A DNA stretch of 64,000 bases from Polaromonas sp. (GTDB lineage: Bacteria > Pseudomonadota > Gammaproteobacteria > Burkholderiales > Burkholderiaceae_C): the NCBI GenBank assembly GCA_013298945.1, contig JAAFJR010000004.1, positions 156,548 to 220,547 of the forward strand, written 5' to 3'. The position numbers and the translations under genes are program-made. The notes beneath the pieces were generated by a model. The model worked only from the letters and a program-made list of their open reading frames with translations, was not told the DNA's origin and made no database searches. Numbering within the stretch: position 1 is the stretch's first letter; each line of letters begins with the position of its first letter. Below are positions 53,574 to 63,334 of this stretch, one piece after another.

Positions 53574-54374
53574 ATGGCTACAAGTCAATTCGTCAACATT
53601 GACTGGGCTGGTCAAAGCGTCAGCATTGAATACCAATGGCTGGGTTCGATTGAAGCTGAGCGCCCATTGCTCGTCTTTTTGCATGAAGGTTTGGGCTCTG
53701 TAGCCATGTGGAAAGACTTTCCGCAACGCCTGTGCGAAGCTGCAAACTGCCGTGGTTTGGTCTATTCCCGTCCGGGTTACGGTAAATCCACGCCACGTGG
53801 AAAAGACGAGACTTGGCAACCCGACTTCATGCACCGTCAGGCTTTTGAGGTCTTGCCGGCTATATTCAAAGCACTGGAAATTAACTCTGCGGTTGAAAAA
53901 CCTTGGCTATTTGGGCATAGCGATGGCGGATCGATTGCTCTTCTTTTTGCAGCAAGATATCCAATGAATACCTCGGGTACTATCGTTTTAGCACCTCATA
54001 TTTTAGTGGAAAACGTTTCCGTTAGCAGCATTGAAAAAGCCAAAATCGCCTACCAAACGACGGAACTTCGCAGCAAACTTGCACGCTATCATGATGATGT
54101 TGATTCTGCCTTTTGGGGCTGGAACGACATTTGGCTCAACCCAACATTTCGCCATTGGAATTTAACTCAAGCGATCAAAACCATCTCCTGCCCGCTGTTG
54201 GCAGTTCAGGGCTTGGACGACGAATACGGCACGCTGGAGCAGATACACGGCATCAAGCGCGTTTTGCCAGCGACACAATTACTTGAGCTGACTGATAGCG
54301 GACACTCGCCGCACCGCGACCAGCCAGACGCTTTAATTGATGCGTGCTTTTCTTTTATCTGCCCACAGCCATAA
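53574..54374 (+). CDS. Alpha/beta hydrolase of the box cluster
   Basis: A 266-residue alpha/beta-hydrolase fold protein. [18 protein letters not shown] (about residues 26-43) holds the oxyanion-hole HEG in place of the common HG; the nucleophile elbow is [17 protein letters not shown] (about 112-128); the acid is probably in [10 protein letters not shown] and the catalytic His in [13 protein letters not shown]. It starts five bases after bclA, so it is translationally coupled. Similar genes in box clusters are called lactone hydrolases; benzoyl-CoA thioesterase or lactonase action is possible. The 3' end overlaps lgt by 42 bp. Confidence 0.87.
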   Translation: MATSQFVNIDWAGQSVSIEYQWLGSIEAERPLLVFLHEGLGSVAMWKDFPQRLCEAANCRGLVYSRPGYGKSTPRGKDETWQPDFMHRQAFEVLPAIFKALEINSAVEKPWLFGHSDGGSIALLFAARYPMNTSGTIVLAPHILVENVSVSSIEKAKIAYQTTELRSKLARYHDDVDSAFWGWNDIWLNPTFRHWNLTQAIKTISCPLLAVQGLDDEYGTLEQIHGIKRVLPATQLLELTDSGHSPHRDQPDALIDACFSFICPQP

Positions 54375-55154
54375 CCAAGCGCCACCCACAATCATAGGCA
54401 CGCACAGCCACTGTCCCATGCTCATGCCCAGCGACAAAATGCCCAAATGCGCATCTGGCTCGCGGAAAAACTCTGCAGTGAACCGCAGCACACCGTAGCC
54501 TATGAAAAACACTGCAGCGACTTGCCCCTCTTTGCGCTCTTTTCGGGCGTAAAGCCACAGCAACACGAATAACAGCAAACCCTCAAGCAAAAACTGGTAA
54601 ATCTGAGACGGGTGGCGAGGTGCGTCACCGTAACCTCTGAAGACCATGCCCCAAGGCAGCGACGGGTCAGTCAAACGGCCTGGCAATTCACCATTGATGA
54701 AATTACCAATACGCCCAGCTGCTAAACCCGTTGGCACGCAAGGCACACCAAAGTCAATCACTTGCCAAAACGGTTTTTTACGCGAATAGGCATACCACAC
54801 CATTGCCACAATCACTCCCAGCATGCCACCATGGAAACTCATACCGCCTTGCCACACCGCAAAAATCTCCAGCGGATGCGACGCGTAATAGGCGGGTTTG
54901 TAAAACAAGCAGTAGCCAATGCGTCCGCCTAAAATAACACCCATCACACCCGCAAACAAAATATCTTCAACATCGCGTTTTGACCATTTGCCAGCAGTAT
55001 CGCCCGCTAGCCGTGCATAAGGTTGGTGCTTAAGCCGTCTAAAGCCCAGCAGCATGAACAAACCAAATGCGGCAAGATAAGTTAAACCGTACCAATGGAT
55101 AGCCAGTGGGCCAAGTTGGAGCGCGACAGGGTTGATTTGTGGGTGTATAAGCAT
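54333..55154 (-). CDS. lgt: Prolipoprotein diacylglyceryl transferase
   Basis: Inner-membrane enzyme of 273 residues moving diacylglycerol from phosphatidylglycerol to the lipobox cysteine. Landmarks: [32 protein letters not shown] with the essential His, and the signature [14 protein letters not shown]. About seven hydrophobic segments. It converges with the alpha/beta-hydrolase gene and the two coding regions overlap at their 3' ends. Confidence 0.96.
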   Translation of the reverse strand: MLIHPQINPVALQLGPLAIHWYGLTYLAAFGLFMLLGFRRLKHQPYARLAGDTAGKWSKRDVEDILFAGVMGVILGGRIGYCLFYKPAYYASHPLEIFAVWQGGMSFHGGMLGVIVAMVWYAYSRKKPFWQVIDFGVPCVPTGLAAGRIGNFINGELPGRLTDPSLPWGMVFRGYGDAPRHPSQIYQFLLEGLLLFVLLWLYARKERKEGQVAAVFFIGYGVLRFTAEFFREPDAHLGILSLGMSMGQWLCVPMIVGGAWLWLWADKRKARIN

Positions 55155-55397
55155 GGGAGTGATGTTAGCAGTAGATTTGCGGACTTGAACACGTCGTTTT
55201 TGTGGACTTATTTAATGTCAGCGATGCTTATTTAACAATAAATTGCCAACTATTTCTGTTATTTACGTTTCGTTTACAAATCGCAGCAAATCAGATAACC
55301 AATTATTAACCAGCTATCTAAAATTCATGAATCATGCGCTTTTGTATGATGTTTATCAATATTCAACACAATTTAGAAAATTTAGGGAGATTCGACC

Positions 55398-56600
55398 ATG
55401 TTTGACCTCATCATCCGCGAAGCTGCGTCACGCTTTGGACTCGGCGACAAAGCAGGCCCGTTAGTGCAAATGCTATTGGCTTACATCACCAACAAAGACA
55501 CAGGTGGCATCGCGGGCTTTATGTCCAAACTGTCTTCTGGCGGTTTGGGTGACATTGCCAAGTCTTGGTTGGGTGGCGGCGCTAACGCTTTGCCAGTGAG
55601 CTCATCACAAATCGAATCTTTGCTGGGCGGCCAAGGCGGCTTACTCAGCAGCATCACAACCAAATTGGGCATTGGTGGTTCCACCGCTTCTTCGGCTTTG
55701 GGCTTTTTGTTGCCAATGGTTATCGGCAAACTCACCCCAGGCGGCACAGTGCCAACATCATTGTCTAGTGACGTGATGGGTTTCATCTCTGGTGGTACTT
55801 CGGCTCTCACCAAGGGTGTGACCGGTGCAGCTGGAGCAGCCGCTGGTGCTGCGGGTGCAGCCACAGTTGCAGCTAGCAAAGTTGTTGGAACTGCTGGCCA
55901 CGCAGTTGGTAGCGCAGCTAATGCTGGTGTGAGCGCAGCTACTGCCGCTGGCGGTGGTTTGATGAAATGGTTGCCTTGGTTGGCAGCAGGTATCGCAGCG
56001 CTGTTCTTGCTCAGCTATTGCAACAAAGGTAGCGATGCAGCCAAGCAAGCAGCAGATGGCGCTAAAAATGCCGCAGCAACCGCAACCGCAACCGCAACCG
56101 CAACCGCAGCTGCACCTGCAGCTACAGCCGCCGCTGATGCCGCGAAAGCTGCTGAAGAAGCTGCCGCTAAGGCAAAAGTTAATGCAGACGCTGCAGCCAA
56201 AGCTACTGCCGATGCTGCTGCAAAAGCAGCAGCCGAAGCTGCTCCTGCAGGCTCTGGTTTAGTCGCTTTTGAGAAAGACGGCGCACCTGCTTTGAAGGTT
56301 TACTTTGACACAGGCAAAACAGCTGTGGCCGCTGGTTTTGCTGATACTGCCAAAACATTGGTTGAGTACCTCAAAGCCAACGCATCCAGCAAAGCTGTGG
56401 TCTCTGGCTTCAACGACCCAACAGGCAATGCAGCAGCCAACGCAGAATTGTCTAAAAACCGCGCCAAAGGTGTTGCTGCAGCCCTCAAAACTGCTGGCAT
56501 TGCTGAAGAACGCGTGTTGCTCGAAAAACCAGCGGATACAACAGGTTCGGCTTTGAGCAACTCAGAAGCTCGCCGTGTGGAAGTGACTATTCGTAAGTAA
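55398..56600 (+). CDS. DUF937/YidB-like domain fused to an OmpA-like domain
   Basis: A 400-residue protein. Residues 1-125 form a DUF937/YidB-like helical domain (MFDLIIREAASRFGLG, SQIESLLGGQGGLLSSI). A small-residue region follows, then one membrane helix (MKWLPWLAAGIAALFLLSY, about residues 190-208), an Ala/Lys/Thr-rich linker of about 75 residues with a hexanucleotide-encoded Ala-Thr run, and a C-terminal OmpA-like peptidoglycan-binding domain (LKVYFDTGKTAVAAGF to SEARRVEVTIRK). It is likely an inner-membrane protein reaching the cell wall through its linker. Function unknown. A GGGAG site precedes the start and a terminator follows. Confidence 0.85.
   Translation: MFDLIIREAASRFGLGDKAGPLVQMLLAYITNKDTGGIAGFMSKLSSGGLGDIAKSWLGGGANALPVSSSQIESLLGGQGGLLSSITTKLGIGGSTASSALGFLLPMVIGKLTPGGTVPTSLSSDVMGFISGGTSALTKGVTGAAGAAAGAAGAATVAASKVVGTAGHAVGSAANAGVSAATAAGGGLMKWLPWLAAGIAALFLLSYCNKGSDAAKQAADGAKNAAATATATATATAAAPAATAAADAAKAAEEAAAKAKVNADAAAKATADAAAKAAAEAAPAGSGLVAFEKDGAPALKVYFDTGKTAVAAGFADTAKTLVEYLKANASSKAVVSGFNDPTGNAAANAELSKNRAKGVAAALKTAGIAEERVLLEKPADTTGSALSNSEARRVEVTIRK
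56076..56105 (+). repeat. Hexanucleotide tandem repeat, five units
   Basis: Five perfect copies of GCAACC inside the linker of the DUF937-OmpA gene, encoding alternating Ala and Thr. A change in unit number would keep the frame and alter linker length. Confidence 0.92.
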
Positions 56601-56617
56601 ATTTATGCTACTTTGCT

Positions 56618-56645
56618 AAAAAGGAGGCTTTTGCCTCCTTTTTTC
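56618..56645 (+). terminator. Rho-independent terminator after the DUF937-OmpA gene
   Basis: Stem AAAAAGGAGGC / GCCTCCTTTTT (56618-56628 with 56633-56643), 4-nt loop, T run. Confidence 0.92.
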
Positions 56646-56660
56646 ATTTCTACCCATAAA

Positions 56661-56712
56661 ATATGCCTTTAGCCGGCGTATTTATTGCCTAATGCGCTAT
56701 TAAATTGATAGT
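56661..56712 (-). repeat. Dispersed repeat copy 11 (reverse), upstream of ilvD
   Basis: TAGCCGGCGTATTTATTGCCTAATGC core, then GCTAT-TAAATTG-ATAGT (56696-56712). It lies between the DUF937-OmpA terminator and ilvD. Confidence 0.85.
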
Positions 56713-56784
56713 GATTTTCATCTCTCCGTGATCTCCAAAGCTTTCTTATAATAGAAGAATCTTTAACCCAAAAAGCATCCGACC

Positions 56785-58473
56785 ATGACCATCCTGAACC
56801 CACGCTCTAGAAACATCACCGAAGGCAAATCTCGCGCACCAAATCGCTCTATGTATTACGCCATGGGCTACGAAGAGGCGGATTTCAAGAAGCCTATGGT
56901 CGGTGTGGCGAATGGGCACAGCACGATCACGCCTTGCAACTCTGGGCTGCAAAAGCTGACGGATGCAGCGATTGCGGCGATTGAAGCCGCTGGCGGCAAC
57001 GCACAAGTGTTTGGTACGCCAACGATTTCTGACGGCATGGCGATGGGTACTGAGGGTATGAAATACTCGTTGGTCAGCCGTGAAGTGATTTCAGACTGCA
57101 TCGAAACCAGCGTACAGGGCCAGTGGATGGATGGCGTGCTGGTGGTGGGTGGTTGCGACAAAAACATGCCAGGTGGCCTGATGGGCATGCTGCGAGCTAA
57201 TGTGCCAGCTATTTATGTCTACGGCGGCACGATTTTGCCAGGTTCTTACCAAGGCAAAGACTTGAACATCGTCAGCGTGTTTGAAGCTGTGGGTGAAAAC
57301 GCTGCTGGTCGCTTAAGCGATGAAGACTTGCTGCAAATCGAACGTCGCGCTATCCCTGGCCCAGGCTCTTGCGGCGGCATGTACACGGCTAACACCATGA
57401 GTTCTTCATTTGAGGCGCTAGGCATCTCCCTGCCATACTCTTCCACCATGGCAAATCCGCATGACGAAAAACTCAATTCCGCCGCTGAATCCGCTCGTGT
57501 ATTGATCGAAGCAATTAAAAAAGACATCAAACCGCGTGACATCGTCACTAAGAAGTCGATTGAAAACGCAGTGGCTGTAATCATGGCAACTGGTGGTTCC
57601 ACCAATGCTGTGTTGCACTTTTTAGCTATTGCTCACGCGGCGGGAGTGGATTGGTCGATTGATGACTTTGAGCGTATGCGTAAAAAAATCCCAGTATTGT
57701 GCGATTTGAAACCATCCGGAAAATACTTAGCGGTTGATCTACACCGTGCTGGCGGCATTCCTCAAGTGATGAAAACATTGATGGCGGCTGGCTTGTTGAA
57801 CACAGATTGCCTCACTATTACCGGTCAAACCATAGGCGAGATGTTGAATTCACTCAACTTGCCAGATGCACCCCGCGCTGACCAAGATGTCATTCGCCCT
57901 ATCGACAAGCCAATGTATGCCCAAGGTCATTTGGCGATTTTGAAGGGCAATTTGTCACCTGAAGGCGCAGTTGCCAAAATTACGGGCTTGAAAAACCCTG
58001 TCATCACCGGCCCAGCACGCGTGTTTGACGACGAGCAATCTGCCCTCGCCGCTATTTTGGCCAACAAAATTGTGCCAGGCGACGTGATGGTTCTGCGCTA
58101 TTTAGGCCCTAAGGGCGGCCCAGGTATGCCAGAAATGTTGGCTCCAACCGGTGCATTGATTGGTCAAGGTTTGGGTGAGTCTGTGGGTTTGATCACCGAT
58201 GGTCGTTTCTCAGGAGGCACTTGGGGCATGGTCGTCGGCCACGTTGCACCTGAAGCGGCTGCAGGCGGCACGATTGCATTCATCCACGAAGGCGATTCGG
58301 TCACGATTGACGCAAAGCAATTGCTATTGCAACTGAACGTCAGCGATGAAGAAATCGCCAAACGCCGTGCTGCATGGACTGCGCCTAAGCCGCGCTACAT
58401 TCGTGGCGTGCAAGCCAAGTTCGCGTTTAATGCATCAAGCGCCAGCAAGGGTGCTGTGTTAGATAACTACTAA
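56785..58473 (+). CDS. ilvD: Dihydroxy-acid dehydratase
   Basis: Fe-S dehydratase of 562 residues in valine, isoleucine and leucine synthesis. Cysteines of the cluster motifs are in [23 protein letters not shown] and [29 protein letters not shown] near the start and [24 protein letters not shown] (landmarks [10 protein letters not shown] and VGHVAPEA) near the end are family hallmarks. Converges with the small Trp-rich gene 12 bp downstream. Confidence 0.97.
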   Translation: MTILNPRSRNITEGKSRAPNRSMYYAMGYEEADFKKPMVGVANGHSTITPCNSGLQKLTDAAIAAIEAAGGNAQVFGTPTISDGMAMGTEGMKYSLVSREVISDCIETSVQGQWMDGVLVVGGCDKNMPGGLMGMLRANVPAIYVYGGTILPGSYQGKDLNIVSVFEAVGENAAGRLSDEDLLQIERRAIPGPGSCGGMYTANTMSSSFEALGISLPYSSTMANPHDEKLNSAAESARVLIEAIKKDIKPRDIVTKKSIENAVAVIMATGGSTNAVLHFLAIAHAAGVDWSIDDFERMRKKIPVLCDLKPSGKYLAVDLHRAGGIPQVMKTLMAAGLLNTDCLTITGQTIGEMLNSLNLPDAPRADQDVIRPIDKPMYAQGHLAILKGNLSPEGAVAKITGLKNPVITGPARVFDDEQSALAAILANKIVPGDVMVLRYLGPKGGPGMPEMLAPTGALIGQGLGESVGLITDGRFSGGTWGMVVGHVAPEAAAGGTIAFIHEGDSVTIDAKQLLLQLNVSDEEIAKRRAAWTAPKPRYIRGVQAKFAFNASSASKGAVLDNY

Positions 58474-58485
58474 GCCACTCAAAAA

Positions 58486-58764
58486 TCAGCGCTTGCCTGT
58501 CCTTTTGCTGCTACCCGAACTATTATTTCGGCTGCTCAAAGGCATACCAAGCGCTTCTTTGTTTTTGTTGATACGTGCTTGCTTGCGGATTTCCATCTTT
58601 TTCTCTTGCTGTTTGATGGTGTAGCCAGATGAATCCGCCCACCACCACCACAGCACAGCAGCGCCAAACGGCGATAACACACACATCCAAGACCAGTTGA
58701 CCACTGGGCTGATTTCAAAGTATTTGCCTGCTAAAAGCAGCAAACCCAAGCCTAAAAAATACAT
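58486..58764 (-). CDS. Small Trp-rich membrane protein (TIGR04438 type)
   Basis: A 92-residue protein with two hydrophobic segments: YFLGLGLLLLAGKYFEI and MCVLSPFGAAVLWWWWADSSGY (about residues 27-48), then a lysine-rich tail. The tryptophan cluster WWWWAD matches the small Trp-rich family found in Burkholderiales. Function unknown. Confidence 0.85.
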   Translation of the reverse strand: MYFLGLGLLLLAGKYFEISPVVNWSWMCVLSPFGAAVLWWWWADSSGYTIKQQEKKMEIRKQARINKNKEALGMPLSSRNNSSGSSKRTGKR

Positions 58765-58884
58765 AATAATTACCCCACGTCAACCAAAACATTAGAATCA
58801 CGTTAGATTATCACGTACTAGCGCAATACAAAACTAAAATGCGCAAGAACATTGCACCCATCAACAAAAATTATCAGGAATAAG

Positions 58885-59196
58885 ATGAAAAAACTACTTG
58901 CCATAACATTGACAGCTCTCGCAGCAATCGCTAGCACCCCAGCCATGGCTGATTTGAAGCTAGCAACCGACAAAAACTGCATGACTTGCCACTCCGTTGA
59001 TAAAAAAGTTGTCGGCCCTGGCTACAAAGACATTGCTGCAAAGTACGCTGGTCAGAAAGACGCTATCGACATGCTGGCTGGAAAAATTCAAAAAGGCGGC
59101 GCTGGTATTTGGGGTCCTATCCCTATGCCAGCCAATGCACAAGTCAATGCGGCAGAATCTAAGACTTTGGCTACTTGGGTGATGTCACTGAAGTAA
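58885..59196 (+). CDS. Periplasmic class I cytochrome c (c551/c552 type)
   Basis: A 103-residue protein with a Sec signal of about 22 residues ([22 protein letters not shown] split after AMA; quoted only as its ends MKKLLAITL and TPAMA). The mature part of about 81 residues has the haem motif CMTCH and a likely axial Met in [11 protein letters not shown]. The ATG at 58885 with an AGGA site replaces a longer upstream frame. It is a soluble electron carrier; partner unknown. A terminator follows. Confidence 0.94.
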   Translation: MKKLLAITLTALAAIASTPAMADLKLATDKNCMTCHSVDKKVVGPGYKDIAAKYAGQKDAIDMLAGKIQKGGAGIWGPIPMPANAQVNAAESKTLATWVMSLK

Positions 59197-59229
59197 AAAA
59201 GAACTTAACTAACAAAAGCCTCGCAAATA

Positions 59230-59258
59230 GCCTCGCAAATAATTTGCGGGGCTTTTTT
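59230..59258 (+). terminator. Rho-independent terminator after the cytochrome c gene
   Basis: GCCTCGCAAAT / ATTTGCGGGGC stem (59230-59240 with 59242-59252, one G-T pair) and six T. A 12-bp unit AGCCTCGCAAAT is tandemly doubled at 59217-59240, so the left arm exists twice. Confidence 0.85.
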
Positions 59259-59278
59259 ATGTTCGCTAGCGCTCCAAC

Positions 59279-60337
59279 TTAAGCAACCGGCCTCTCTTCT
59301 TTCCCGCCCACATGCTTAGCAAACCGCGCTGGGTCACGCCCGTGCACAGGTGCGCCGTCTTTGTAGGGCCAGCCGCCAAACTGGGTGCGCTGGTAGTCGC
59401 TGATAGCTTGGCGGATTTCGGCTTGGGTGTTCATCACAAACGGGCCGTATTGCGCGACGGGCTCGCCTATCGGGCGGGCTTGCAGCAGCAAAAATTCGGC
59501 TAATTCGTTGCCGCCGTTCAAGATTTCAACTTCTGTATCGCCACGCAATTCGGCCATCACGTAACCTACGGCTTGCTCAGCCACGGTGACTTTACTGCCT
59601 TTGAAGCAATACAGTTGCCGTTTTGTGTCCTGTTTTGCGGACTTAGGCAGCTTCCAACGCGCACCTGGGGCAAGTTTCAGCGTCAAAATCGCCAAATCGC
59701 TAAGCGGGTTAGACGCCCATGAATCTGGCGGTGGTGGGAGAGCTTTTGCGCCAACGCTGTCCATCAAGGAGCCCGCAATAACCGCGATTTCGCAGGTTTT
59801 GCCGTTCGCATCGGTCGCAGTGTGTTTTGCGATTTTTTCGTTCCACAGCATGGTGAAATGCGCGGGTACCATCTTGCTTTTGGCGGGCAAGTTCAACCAA
59901 ATTTGGAACAATTCAAGCGGATTAGGTTTGGCAGCATCCATCAACGGAAACATCTCTGAATGCACAATGCCGCCGCCTGCCGTCAGCCACTGGGTGTCGC
60001 CGCCACCAAAACGTGCGGTTGCGCCTAGGGAGTCAGAATGGTCAATCAGCCCCTTACGGACGATGGTAACCGTCTCAAACCCGCGGTGCGGGTGCGATGG
60101 AAAGCCCGGCACGGTCTGCCCGTGGTACATGCTCCAACCGTCTTTACCGCTGAAATCTTGCCCGATTTGACGCCCTGCCAGCGAAGTACTAGGCGCCATG
60201 TTACCGTTGCCAGCCGGATATTTGTCGTCGTGGTAAACGCAAAACAAAAACGGATCCATCGTCGGCCACGGCGATGGGCTGGGGCCTAGCGGGTGGAGGT
60301 TCATGACGGGATTGGGGCTTTTATTTAGGTTTTGCAT
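59279..60337 (-). CDS. Pirin family protein
   Basis: Bicupin protein of 352 residues, longer than typical pirins (near 290). The N-terminal cupin has SHPHRGFETVTIVRKG with metal-binding histidines, then GGGDTQWLTAGGGIVHSEMFP with the remaining His and Glu, and LELFQIWLNLPAKSKMVP (landmark FQIWLNLP). Bacterial pirins can act as quercetinases or regulators; the role here is unknown. Extra length lies at the N-terminus and in the C-terminal tail after FGGWPYKDG. Start could be 60337 or the Met 11 codons later. Confidence 0.9.
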   Translation of the reverse strand: MQNLNKSPNPVMNLHPLGPSPSPWPTMDPFLFCVYHDDKYPAGNGNMAPSTSLAGRQIGQDFSGKDGWSMYHGQTVPGFPSHPHRGFETVTIVRKGLIDHSDSLGATARFGGGDTQWLTAGGGIVHSEMFPLMDAAKPNPLELFQIWLNLPAKSKMVPAHFTMLWNEKIAKHTATDANGKTCEIAVIAGSLMDSVGAKALPPPPDSWASNPLSDLAILTLKLAPGARWKLPKSAKQDTKRQLYCFKGSKVTVAEQAVGYVMAELRGDTEVEILNGGNELAEFLLLQARPIGEPVAQYGPFVMNTQAEIRQAISDYQRTQFGGWPYKDGAPVHGRDPARFAKHVGGKEERPVA

Positions 60338-60397
60338 GAATTCATTATATATTTATCAATGGAATCATGTTGTAGCCCTGAAACAGGGCAGGAAAAT

Positions 60398-60444
60398 ACT
60401 GTAGGCAGCGTTTTTATTGCTTGAGTAGCTATTAAATATATAGC
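60398..60444 (-). repeat. Dispersed repeat copy 12 (reverse, diverged core)
   Basis: GGCAGCGTTTTTATTGCTTGAGTAGCT core with several changes, then GCTAT-TAAATAT-ATAGC (about 60428-60444). It lies between the pirin start and the acs terminator. Confidence 0.72.
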
Positions 60445-60480
60445 AAAAAGGCAGTCAACCTATTGATTGACTGCCTTATA
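60443..60480 (-). terminator. Rho-independent terminator after acs
   Basis: Perfect 11-bp stem AAGGCAGTCAA / TTGACTGCCTT (60448-60458 with 60467-60477), 8-nt loop; on the minus strand it ends in TTTTT. It stands about 30 bp after the acs stop. Confidence 0.9.
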
Positions 60481-60509
60481 TTACCTAAATTCTGTTTAGA
60501 GAATATGCT

Positions 60510-62507
60510 TTAAATCTTCTCCGCCAACTGAACCAAAATAGCTGGGTTCTCTAGCGTTGATGTGTCTTGCGTGATTTCTTCACCCTTGGCGATTGAGCGC
60601 AGCAGACGGCGCATGATTTTGCCACTGCGGGTTTTGGGCAAATTGTCACCAAAGCGGATGTCTTTTGGCTTGGCAATCGGGCCAATCTCTTTCGCTACCC
60701 AAGCACGCAGCTCGTTAGCAATTTTGACGGCTTCGTCACCGACGGGGCGGCTGCGTTTCAGCACCACGAAGGCGCAAATTGCTTCACCGGTCAAATCGTC
60801 AGGACGACCGACCACAGCGGCTTCTGCGACCAAGTGGGCGCAGGATACCAATGCAGATTCAATCTCCATGGTGCCCATGCGGTGGCCAGAGACGTTCAGC
60901 ACGTCGTCGATACGACCTGTGATGCGGAAGTAACCTCGATCCGCGCTACGAACTGCACCGTCGCCAGCCAGATAAATTGTGCCGCCCATTTCCGCTGGGA
61001 AATAGGCTGATTTGAAACGCTCAGGGTCGTTCCAAATCGTACGAATCATAGACGGCCATGGGCGCTTGACGACCAACATGCCGCCAGAACCATTGGGCAT
61101 ATCGTTGCCTACTTCGTCCACAATCGCAGCCATGATGCCTGGCAGTGGCAAAGTACAGCTACCTGGAACCAACGGTGTTGCGCCTGGCATAGGTGACATC
61201 ATGTGGCCTCCAGTTTCGGTTTGCCAGAAAGTATCCACAATCGGGCAGCGTTCGCCACCGACGTTTTTGTGATACCACATCCAGGCTTCAGGGTTGATAG
61301 GCTCGCCCACGCTGCCCAAAATGCGCAAGCTGCTCAAATCTGAGCGGTCAGGATGCACGGCAGCATCGCCTTCAGCGGCTTTGATGAGGGAGCGAATAGC
61401 GGTAGGTGCGGTGTAAAAAATCGTGCACTTATGGCGCTCAATCATCTGCCAGAAGCGGCCTGCATTCGGGTACGTTGGCACACCTTCAAAAATGATTTGC
61501 GTTGCACCAGCAGCCAGTGGGCCATAAGCTACGTAAGTGTGGCCAGTGATCCAGCCAATGTCTGCCGTGCACCAGAAAATGTCTGATGGTTGCAAGTCAA
61601 ACGTCCAGTCCATCGTCAACTTTGCCCACAGCAAATAGCCACCTGTTGAGTGCTGAACACCTTTTGGTTTGCCGGTTGAACCAGAGGTGTACAAGATGAA
61701 CAGCGGGTGCTCCGCGCCAACAGGAACGGGTGCGCACACGTCGCTTTGACCTTTGAGCACTTCGTCAAACGTCTTGTCGCGACCAGCGACCATGTTGCAA
61801 GCCGTAGGTGTGCGTTGGTAAACAAACACGGTTTTGATGGATTCGCAGCCGCCTAATGCCAAGCCTTCGTCCACAATCGCTTTGAGTGGCAGTTCTTTAC
61901 CACCGCGCAACTGGTAGTTGGACGTGATGACAGCGACAGCGCCAGCGTCAATGATGCGCTCTTGCAGCGCTTTGGCTGAGAAGCCGCCAAACACCACGCT
62001 GTGCGTTGCGCCAATGCGGGCGCAGGCTTGCATGGCAATCACACCTTCCAGCGTCATCGGCATGTAGACCAACACGCGGTCGCCTTTTTTGATACCATCT
62101 GCTTTGAGCGCGTTGGCAAACTGGCTAACGCGAGCAAGCAGTTCTTTGTATGTAGTTTTGGTAACTTTGCCATCGTCGCCTTCAAAAATCACCGCTGTTT
62201 TGTTCTCAGTCGGCGTGCCCATGTGCTTGTCTAGGCAGTTGGCAGAAGCGTTCAATTCACCATCGTCAAACCATTTGTAGAACGGTGCATTTGATTCGTC
62301 CAGAGTCTTGGTGAATGGCTTGTTCCACACCACGTTTTCACGCGCCAAACGCGCCCAAAAGCCTTCGAAATCTTTTTCGGCTTCAGCGACCAGCGCGTTG
62401 TAGCCTGCCATACCGGAGATACGGGCGTTTTTTTGCTGTGCCTCAGTAGGAAAGAAAACTCGGTTTTCGACCAAGTTGGATTCGATGGCTGATGAAGGTG
62501 CGCTCAT
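60510..62507 (-). CDS. acs: Acetate-CoA ligase (acetyl-CoA synthetase)
   Basis: AMP-forming ligase of 665 residues. It has the motifs [35 protein letters not shown] (landmark ADIGWITGH), [13 protein letters not shown] and the C-terminal [14 protein letters not shown], whose lysine is the usual acetylation-controlled residue. The ATG at 62507 with GGAGA upstream is preferred over an extension of 14 codons. It makes acetyl-CoA from acetate and has its own terminator. Confidence 0.97.
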   Translation of the reverse strand: MSAPSSAIESNLVENRVFFPTEAQQKNARISGMAGYNALVAEAEKDFEGFWARLARENVVWNKPFTKTLDESNAPFYKWFDDGELNASANCLDKHMGTPTENKTAVIFEGDDGKVTKTTYKELLARVSQFANALKADGIKKGDRVLVYMPMTLEGVIAMQACARIGATHSVVFGGFSAKALQERIIDAGAVAVITSNYQLRGGKELPLKAIVDEGLALGGCESIKTVFVYQRTPTACNMVAGRDKTFDEVLKGQSDVCAPVPVGAEHPLFILYTSGSTGKPKGVQHSTGGYLLWAKLTMDWTFDLQPSDIFWCTADIGWITGHTYVAYGPLAAGATQIIFEGVPTYPNAGRFWQMIERHKCTIFYTAPTAIRSLIKAAEGDAAVHPDRSDLSSLRILGSVGEPINPEAWMWYHKNVGGERCPIVDTFWQTETGGHMMSPMPGATPLVPGSCTLPLPGIMAAIVDEVGNDMPNGSGGMLVVKRPWPSMIRTIWNDPERFKSAYFPAEMGGTIYLAGDGAVRSADRGYFRITGRIDDVLNVSGHRMGTMEIESALVSCAHLVAEAAVVGRPDDLTGEAICAFVVLKRSRPVGDEAVKIANELRAWVAKEIGPIAKPKDIRFGDNLPKTRSGKIMRRLLRSIAKGEEITQDTSTLENPAILVQLAEKI

Positions 62508-62682
62508 GGTGGTTGTCTCCCGTAAGTTATAAACTAATCTTAAAATCAAATCTTGAATTCACTCTTGAATTTACCCTACAGCGCAAAGATTTAATTGCGC
62601 TTTATCAAGAATATGATTAATGTGAGGGTTTGCACTTACAAAGGTCTGACTGAGACGAAACTTACAAAATCTGCTGTATCAC

Positions 62683-62708
62683 AAAACAGCCTTGTAAAAC
62701 AGCCTTGT
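62683..62708 (+). repeat. Tandem 13-bp duplication upstream of the YqhA-family gene
   Basis: AAAACAGCCTTGT occurs twice in direct succession, ending 20 bp before the start at 62729. It could be a slippage duplication or a pair of binding sites. Confidence 0.7.
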
Positions 62709-62728
62709 TTTTTGAATACACTACTGGC

Positions 62729-63334
62729 ATGACTACACCTAAAAATACATCCCCCGTCAAGCTGCAATTTTTGCCCAACATGATTTTTGCCAGCCGCTGG
62801 CTGCAAATGCCACTTTATCTTGGCTTGATATTGGCGCAAGCCGTCTATGTCTGGCATTTTTTCTTAGAACTGTATCACCTCGTGTTCGCCGCTTTTGGCA
62901 GTCAGCCAGACGTTGCAGCCTTGGTCAGCAGCATAGGCTATAAGTCAGATACGGTTGTGACATCGCTGAATGAAACCATCATCATGCTAGTAGTTCTCGC
63001 TTTGATTGATGTGGTGATGATCTCTAATTTGCTGATCATGGTGATCGTAGGCGGCTACGAAACCTTCGTTAGCCGCATGAACCTACAAGACCACCCGGAC
63101 CAGCCTGAATGGCTATCGCATGTCAACGCGAGTGTTTTAAAGGTAAAACTAGCCACAGCGATCATTGGTATTTCGTCCATCCATTTGCTCAAAACCTTCA
63201 TCAATGCGGCTAACTACACCGAGCAAGTACTGATGTACCAAACGATTATTCACGTTGTATTTTTACTCTCTGCGATGGCCATTGCGTATACAGACAAGCT
63301 CATGTCACACGGTGACAAATCTGCAAAACATTGA
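62729..63334 (+). CDS. YqhA/UPF0114-family membrane protein
   Basis: A 201-residue inner-membrane protein with three or four hydrophobic helices: [49 protein letters not shown] (landmark [12 protein letters not shown]) and a C-terminal pair. The VVGGYE-like [12 protein letters not shown] is a hallmark of the family. The ATG at 62729 fits the family N-terminus ([13 protein letters not shown]). Function unknown. It overlaps the DUF1905 gene by four bases. Confidence 0.9.
   Translation: MTTPKNTSPVKLQFLPNMIFASRWLQMPLYLGLILAQAVYVWHFFLELYHLVFAAFGSQPDVAALVSSIGYKSDTVVTSLNETIIMLVVLALIDVVMISNLLIMVIVGGYETFVSRMNLQDHPDQPEWLSHVNASVLKVKLATAIIGISSIHLLKTFINAANYTEQVLMYQTIIHVVFLLSAMAIAYTDKLMSHGDKSAKH

Noticed and set aside
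55155..55397. A gene in the 243-bp gap before the DUF937-OmpA gene
   Set aside because: AT-rich, with only short frames lacking ribosome sites; the frame from 55243 runs into the gene start in another phase.
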